From assembly GCA_035610835.1 (NCBI GenBank), contig CM069459.1, positions 27,237,570 through 27,301,569 on the forward strand: a stretch of 64,000 bases of DNA. Direction: 5' to 3'. Shown here in pieces: positions 58,663 to 64,000 of the stretch (position 1 is the stretch's first letter; every line of letters begins with the position of its first letter). The stretch comes from Ophiura sarsii. Lineage: Eukaryota > Echinodermata > Ophiuroidea > Amphilepidida > Ophiuridae. The notes under the pieces were generated by a model, which was not told where the DNA came from, ran no database searches, and worked only from the letters and a program-made list of their open reading frames with translations. The translations under genes were made by a program, and so were the position numbers.

Positions 58663-59163
58663 AGGTTACGATACACGTTGTGATACTCAAGGAAATATCT
58701 GCATTCATTCTCATCATTCTCATCATCAAGTCGATAACCTCATGGAGTTTGTTTGCCAGGACCAATAAAACACACCTTACACGGTACAATTATTTTATTT
58801 TATTTACAATATCTTTTTCAGAGATTGTCTGTATATTTTTAATCAATTTACACAGAAAATTAATATCAAGGATTTTGAAAATGAGCCAGAATCTCCTGAT
58901 AAACGTAATCATACTTGAAAAGTATATTGAACAATCCAAATATGTGCCGGTGCAGCTTGTTTGCCGAGTAATGATGTAAGAAAGACAGTGCAATATGCAT
59001 TCTGTCGGTGTATAGCGTTCTTACGTGAACGAACGGGTGAATGGAAGAAATCCTTTCATTAATTGTAATGAAATGAAGTTTCGATGGAATTGCTGGGAAA
59101 AAAATCCCCAAAAAACCTCATGAATATGAAACAATTGACCTTTTAATACATTTGAAATCACTA

Positions 59164-60170
59164 TTATAGCGTTAGGGTTTGGAATGAATGCACGATGGCG
59201 TTAGGGTTTGAAATGTATGTCTACGAAAGCGTAGGGTTTGAAATGAATGTACACCATAGCTTTAGGGCGCTGTCACACCTAGCCGATTTGGCTCGCCGGA
59301 CCTATACCGGATCTCAAACGTACATCGTTAGTACATCGGCAGGACTACGGTATCACATCGTTACCAGTATGATCAAGAGGCCGACGGTGAGCCGCCGATC
59401 CATTACGTGGTGCTACCGGTGCTCTACCGACATTAACGAAGACATACTGGAGTACTGCCGTTGTACTGCCGTTGTAGTCCCGTTACTCGCTCCGGCAGCG
59501 AAAAGGCAGACATTTTTGAGCATGTTCAAACATGTCTACCGTTGCCTGCCGTTGCTAATCGGTACTAGTACGGTAGCGCAACGGTATCACATTGGTAAGA
59601 ACGTAGTAGTACATCGTCAGGACATCGTCAGAGCAAATTTCTGCCGTCGCTTGCCGTTGCTAATTTTTTCGCTGATGTTTTGACGATGTCCTGCGATGTT
59701 TTCCCGTTCTTAGCGTGGCGTTCTTACCGTTGCGCTACCGTACTAGTACCGATCCAGGCGACGGTGGACTTGCGCTGCCGGATCGAGCAACCGGACTACA
59801 ACGACAGTACAACGGCAGTGCTCCGGTATGATTTCGTTAATGTCGGTAGAGCACCGGTAGCGCCCCGTAATGGATCGGCGGCTCTCCGATGGCCTCAAAG
59901 GGTAACCATACTGATACCGTAGTCCTGCTAATGTACTAACGATGTACTACCGTTCTTAGCAATGTGATACCGTTCTTAGCGATGTGATACCGTTCTTAGC
60001 GATGTGATACCGTTGCGCTACCATGGCTACCATACTAGTACCGATCCTCGAAAATCGCAAAAACTTGTGCTCCAGTAAAGCTCCAGCGAAACCCGCAAAT
60101 CGGCTAGGAGTGACAGCACCTTTAAGGTTTGAAATGGATGTACACCTGGTCCATTGCTTTAGGGTTAGGG
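59164..60170 (+). repeat. 31-bp minisatellite split by a MITE
   Basis: 'gcgttagggtttgaaatgaa' with 'tgtac' following occurs about three times before 59264 and once more after 60124. The MITE at 59265 inserted inside the array. Confidence 0.75.
59265..60120. mobile_element. GC-rich foldback MITE in the minisatellite (856 bp)
   Basis: Left 'gggcgctgtcacacctagcc' and right 'ggctaggagtgacagcacc' are inverse, flanked by TTTA. Long inner arms pair, for example 'gtgctctaccgacattaacg' near 59421 with 'cgttaatgtcggtagagcac' near 59837. Three near-identical 'gtgataccgttcttagc' units sit at 59965-60010. A 162-codon open frame across it is a by-product of its GC-rich, inverted composition. Confidence 0.85.
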
Positions 60171-60814
60171 TAACTAAACGATATACATTGGACGTTCACC
60201 TCTATGTCTTTGAAGATTTTCAAGTAACATAGCAGATCAAATAATTGAACTGAATAAGCGAACGGTACATATAGTGATGGCTAAGGATGGATTGCTCGAT
60301 ACAAGATTATTGACACAAAAGAAGAATTCAATATTGTAGATTGATAACACCTGTCTCTATATTGTACATTTTGTAAATGGAAAATGGCTTAACAGTGAGG
60401 TCTGTTGACTGACTCTAGGCTGAACCACGTTTTCAAATTAAGGCGATGTCGATGTACATTGAAATCATAGCATATATAAAATGAAATGATCAGTTCGTGT
60501 TACCGATCAGCAATCTAGCAAAAGGAAAACGAGTGTCGCTTTAGAGTAAATAGCTGAAAAGCTGTGAAAGTAATCGGTTTCGTTATGTCGTGCAGACTTT
60601 CCGGATACTAAAGACATGAAAGATAAAATAATGTGTCCAATATTGCATTGCAAAATTGAAAATGTCCTGTACCATTCATATTTTTACATCGGGTACTGTT
60701 AGTGTCATCAGACGTAACAAGTTTGAAAAAGGTTCTAAAAACATTAGTAATAGTTACACTTTGGTTGGATTACCAGGCTTCTAATGCTGGACCCGAGAAA
60801 AGTTAACCTATACG
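60171..60814 (+). other. Copy C unit sequence, no recognised gene
   Basis: Collinear with 44480-44990. No conserved reading frame. Confidence 0.5.
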
Positions 60815-61190
60815 TTACTTGCCTACCTGCTCTAACTCGGGTGTTTTCCCCGATCTAAGATGGCCCTCCACACTCTTGGGTCTTTCATTGCTTGTCTTGA
60901 TGTGATGTTCAATCAACAGTCTTGCTTGCGAATGTCGATGTACATCAGGGCAGGTCTTCCTGGTTTCATATTGCCATGCTTGGGAATGCAGTAGATACTG
61001 GCTCCTCACTCTAGTGGCTAGCAAATCTATTTCGGCTATCCTGAATCCTCTGGCTTATTTTGAGATGGTCACCATACAATTGGGCATTTGATGCGAATTG
61101 TTTCCAGTCGACATTGAGTACCGTTCACATCATTCCATCAAGCTCTTTCTTTACATTTGATGGTCCATGCTTCGTATCCATGTAACAGTA
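60815..61190 (-). pseudogene. RTE-type LINE C-terminal fragment (copy C)
   Basis: Paralogue of 44991-45357. 'RKTCPDVHRHSQARLLIEHH' and the following stretch align with it. More frameshifts and base changes have removed most of the upstream frame. Confidence 0.75.
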
Positions 61191-61289
61191 CTGATTCTAC
61201 CGTTGAATTATCATAATGAAAATGTACATATTAACCTCACAACATATTCGGCCGAGCTACTATTCGATCGAACCCGTGTTTAACATAAC

Positions 61290-61568
61290 ATAACAATGAG
61301 CATTTATATAGCGCTCTTACACATTATACAATGGTACCACAGCGCTTAACAAAATTTAAAAAAATTAAAAATTAAATTTAAAAAAAACAGTGTTAAACAT
61401 CACTCGCACTATGACGGTGGAATAAGTGAGTTTTTCAGTGAGAATCCGAGTGTCAGAGGCAGAACGAAGACCACTACTTTTAGGTACATATGTACTAGTA
61501 AGGTCCGTAAGATAAGAAGGCGCGCCATCATTCTCGATTGCCAGTGAAAGGCAATATACGCACGCCAC
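61290..61568 (-). pseudogene. LINE C-terminal fragment inside the 'cggccgag' element
   Basis: The minus strand reads 'GAPSYLTDLTSTYVPKSSGL' and 'LRSASDTRILTEKLTYS', matching 'APxYLxDLLxxYxPxRxLRSA' near the end of CR1/L2-like ORF2. Downstream are 'agcgctgtggtacc' and a further 'agcgctatataaatgc' word, typical LINE 3' untranslated sequence. Confidence 0.75.
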
Positions 61569-62455
61569 AGAGATCGACGAGTGTATCTGTGATAGTTTTG
61601 TTATTTAACCATTCATCCATTTATAAACGGATTTATATCGTGACATTTTGCCATTTTATACCATATTTGTATGTTACTCTCGCACATTATGTGATGCGAT
61701 CTGTGAAAACCCGCCACATGGTGGGATTTTTCATATTGGAGATATTTATATATATCATAAGCAAGCTGAAACTGTGCTGATTACATAACTGTTTCGATCA
61801 TTTTTTTACGATCACTACAAAAAATATGAGTGAATGATGATGGAGATGTCATAAAAAGCTTCAAAACAGGCCAACAAGATAAATATTTCAATGCAATAAC
61901 ATTATAAGGTTAAAAAGAAAAGTGATTTAAAAAAAAAAAAATTAAACATGTTACCCTTAATCCCTAGTTCACATTTTGCGACATCCGACGGGTTTTCACA
62001 GATCGCATCACAAAATGTGTTTGTAATGTAATTATAGTCCTTATTTTTGAAAGAACGGTAACAAACTTTGAAAATTTTCAAACACAAAAATGGCGTAATT
62101 GTCACGGACTTTCATTGCTCGACTGGACGTGGTATGACATGTTGCAATATTCATGTTATTTAAATCAACGCTTGACGTAGCGACTGTCGACACATTTTTA
62201 TACGGAACACCTTTCGTGTCAGTATGATTGCTGTTTGATACATGTACACACATTTGACGCATGCGACAACTTTTTTTGAAGTGGGACGATGTTAGTTTAT
62301 TTGGATATTTACCTCGCTAGTCTCTATTCAGTTCTTATTCTCCAGTTTTGCTCTAAAAATTACATCGCTAGTAATTTACGCTGCAGTTAGGGCATAAATA
62401 CTAGCGCGGTAGCTTACATCGTTCGCAAGTTACGCCAGCTTGGTGTACTCGGCCG
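61569..62455. other. Rest of the 'cggccgag' insertion
   Basis: AT-rich. Short inverted words 'tgatgcgatctgtgaaaacc' (61692) and 'ggttttcacagatcgcatca' (61991) form a perfect 20-bp inverted pair about 280 bases apart, so a further nested foldback may be present. Confidence 0.55.
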
Positions 62456-62477
62456 ATTAACATATTACAAACCTCTA

Positions 62478-62545
62478 CCCAACATGGCTTTAGATCCAAA
62501 TACTCCCGTGAGTCTCAACGTATTTTCACAATCAATGATTTTAAC
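62478..62545 (+). pseudogene. LINE reverse transcriptase fragment (copy C)
   Basis: Paralogue of the first part of 45409-45565, coding 'TQHGFRSKYSRESQRIFTIN' and then lost. Confidence 0.65.
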
Positions 62546-63070
62546 AAGTATTTGTCCGATCGTTTATAGGTCCGTTGAATATGGTCCATTTTCCTTTAAG
62601 AGAACCACTACGGACTGTCATTAGTATGTGGCTCACAACTTATCTAATTAACTTTGTTCAGATGTCTTATTACTTTTAAATCGCAATCATTGACATATGT
62701 TTCCCTGACAATACAAAAATGCATCTTATTTCCTGGACATTTATACCAAATTATGTTAGGAGATGTTATAAAAGTAGGGCACTGTCGACCAAATGCGCTA
62801 GTAATAAAAATATTCATTCAACTTGCAATTGACAACTCCTTGCTCAAGATGAAATTATTCATTGCATTGATTTTGATAATATGCATGGAATACATTTAAC
62901 AATGTGCGATGTGGATGAGAAAAAAAACCTGTTGTGCTTTAATAAATGCTCCTGTTTGGTTATATGTTTACAGCCAAGCAAGCGTTCTCCTTCCTGATGT
63001 CAATTTCCGGTTATTAAGCACTCTTTGCCTGGATTTCTATTAAATTTAAGACGTTATGAATTGGCTTTAA

Positions 63071-63541
63071 GGGGGTGTGGACTCTCAGGTACAGCCTCCG
63101 TAAAACTGCCGTAATTTCTTCATTATTCATTTAATCTATATAAAAGTAAACACTATAAATCTATATAAAAGTATGCATCTGTATTATTATCTCATTTATT
63201 TTATGAATTATAGACCAAAAATGTGATTTTCACGATTTTGGAGGTAAAAAATCAGGTTTTTTGGCACTTTTTGGTCTATAATTAAAATTTAAAAAAAATT
63301 ATAATAATAACCAAGAAATACTCCTCCTAGGGAATTTTATTTGGACTATAATATAAAATGACAACATTTGACAAAATATATTTTGAGTTATCTTGCACGA
63401 ACCTAAAATGGGTCAAAAAACATGTTTTTTATATTTTTTTCCAAAATGGTCAATTTCATGTTCATGGTTGGATTCATTGAACCCTCTCCTTCATAATTAA
63501 ATGAATAATGAAGGAGTTACAGCAGTGTTACGGAGGCTAAG
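63071..63541. mobile_element. TTAA-target MITE in copy C (3' end damaged)
   Basis: The left end 'gggggtgtggactctcag' follows TTAA (63067-63070). The interior is the inverse of that at 50007, for example 'aaaatgggtcaaaaaacatg' versus 'ttttttgacccatttt'. The right end 'gttacggaggcta' breaks off before the G/C-rich terminus. Copy B's empty site is 'tgcttaagc' near 46353. Confidence 0.8.
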
Positions 63542-63950
63542 ATCAGTATTCAATGTAACGTCGCGAAATCAGTACCCGTGGACAGAGTGAAATGGGACAG
63601 ACTTTGTTCAAATAGCTGTTATTTTGCAACCGTAAGGTTATTTGTAACGATATTTTCAGCATAGATTGTCAAGATCATATAGTTGATAAATATTGAAAAA
63701 GATTTTTTTTTAAATCTACAGAATTTTAAAACAAATGGCTTCAAAAAACTGTCAACGTTTTATTGAACCACCCTGTACAGACCGGATAGATTATTGCAGA
63801 TAGCACTCGAGACTCTGGTTTCCTTTCTTTTGTTGCAATCGCCAAAAAGCCAAAAAAACATACATTACTGAAAAGAACCAACCTTAAGTTTACATTATTA
63901 GAACCGAAATGTTGGATATGTAATGGTACTGTACACGCCTATTATGTACT
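63542..63950. other. Unrecognised sequence with a mariner-like right end
   Basis: 'ttgaaccaccctgta' at about 63762-63776 resembles a mariner 3' end. No left end found. Otherwise featureless. Confidence 0.4.
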
Positions 63951-63974
63951 GGGGGGGGGGGGGGGGGGGGGGGG
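63951..63974 (+). mobile_element. Poly(G)-headed element end at the window edge
   Basis: Twenty-four G followed by 'cactaaactttcaaa', resembling 'cactcaactttg' after the G run at 7990. The window ends before this can be confirmed. Confidence 0.4.
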
Positions 63975-64000
63975 CACTAAACTTTCAAATGTGAAAACGC

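Larger units (their letters stand above)
61249..62455. mobile_element. Insertion with 'cggccgag' ends (1207 bp)
   Basis: The ends 'cggccgagctac' and 'gtactcggccg' are inverse over about 11 bases, flanked by ATT (61246-61248, 62456-62458). Copy B shows the empty site 'caacatattaacatatt' at about 45403. It carries a LINE fragment. No transposase; superfamily unknown. Confidence 0.7.
56990..63070 (+). repeat. Segmental duplication copy C
   Basis: Collinear with copy B 34510-46370, but more compact on the left because it lacks B's insertions at 35.1-38.6, 38716, 39.3-40.7, 40765 and 43203. It has its own insertions at 58239, 59265 and 61249. Homology ends at the TTAA MITE at 63071. Confidence 0.85.

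Noticed and set aside
59195..59683. 162-codon open frame
   Set aside because: It lies mostly inside a foldback MITE and its sequence follows the inverted repeat, with no protein family match.

Overview
The window looks like eukaryotic, intergenic or intronic DNA from an invertebrate. It is AT-rich, has no operons or ribosome binding sites, and contains degenerate LINEs, Penelope-like elements, mariner and many short inverted-repeat (MITE) elements. It also has many poly(G)/poly(C) runs and one 100-N scaffold gap. The mix of CR1/L2-like and RTE LINEs, Penelope-like elements and recurrent 'taggcct' words suggests a marine deuterostome such as an echinoderm. That is an inference; no host gene is present to fix the species. 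I found no convincing intact host protein gene. All recognisable coding sequence belongs to decayed transposable elements.

Layout. (1) 1-21 kb: copies of a ~1.1 kb repeat lie as inverted arms at 1-1843 and 16963-18051, with a diverged third copy at 19.4-20.4 kb. Between the arms, a LINE is cut in two by a mariner insertion (4138-14536) at a TA site, and joining the flanks restores the LINE reading frame. The mariner is itself full of nested insertions, including a LINE 3' end and a hammerhead ribozyme. (2) 21-26 kb: mostly unrecognised AT-rich DNA with small MITEs and mariner ends. (3) 26-64 kb: an old triplicated locus. Copy A (26.1-28.4 kb), copy B (34.5-56.5 kb) and copy C (57.0-63.1 kb) share collinear blocks. 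They differ mainly by transposon insertions, so each copy supplies the empty site for insertions in another. An RTE LINE lies between A and B. B also carries two Penelope-like fragments, one followed by a second hammerhead ribozyme.

Most interesting signals: two hammerhead ribozyme folds (14378-14434 on + and 39425-39486 on -); a MITE family whose ends are poly(G); TTAA-target MITEs confirmed by paralogous empty sites; a 76-80 bp near-perfect hairpin present twice; a retrotransposition scar made only of a tail between 15-bp duplications; and a prediction, from copy B, that about 4.5 kb is missing at the 100-N gap. All alignments were done by eye, so boundaries are approximate unless target duplications are cited.
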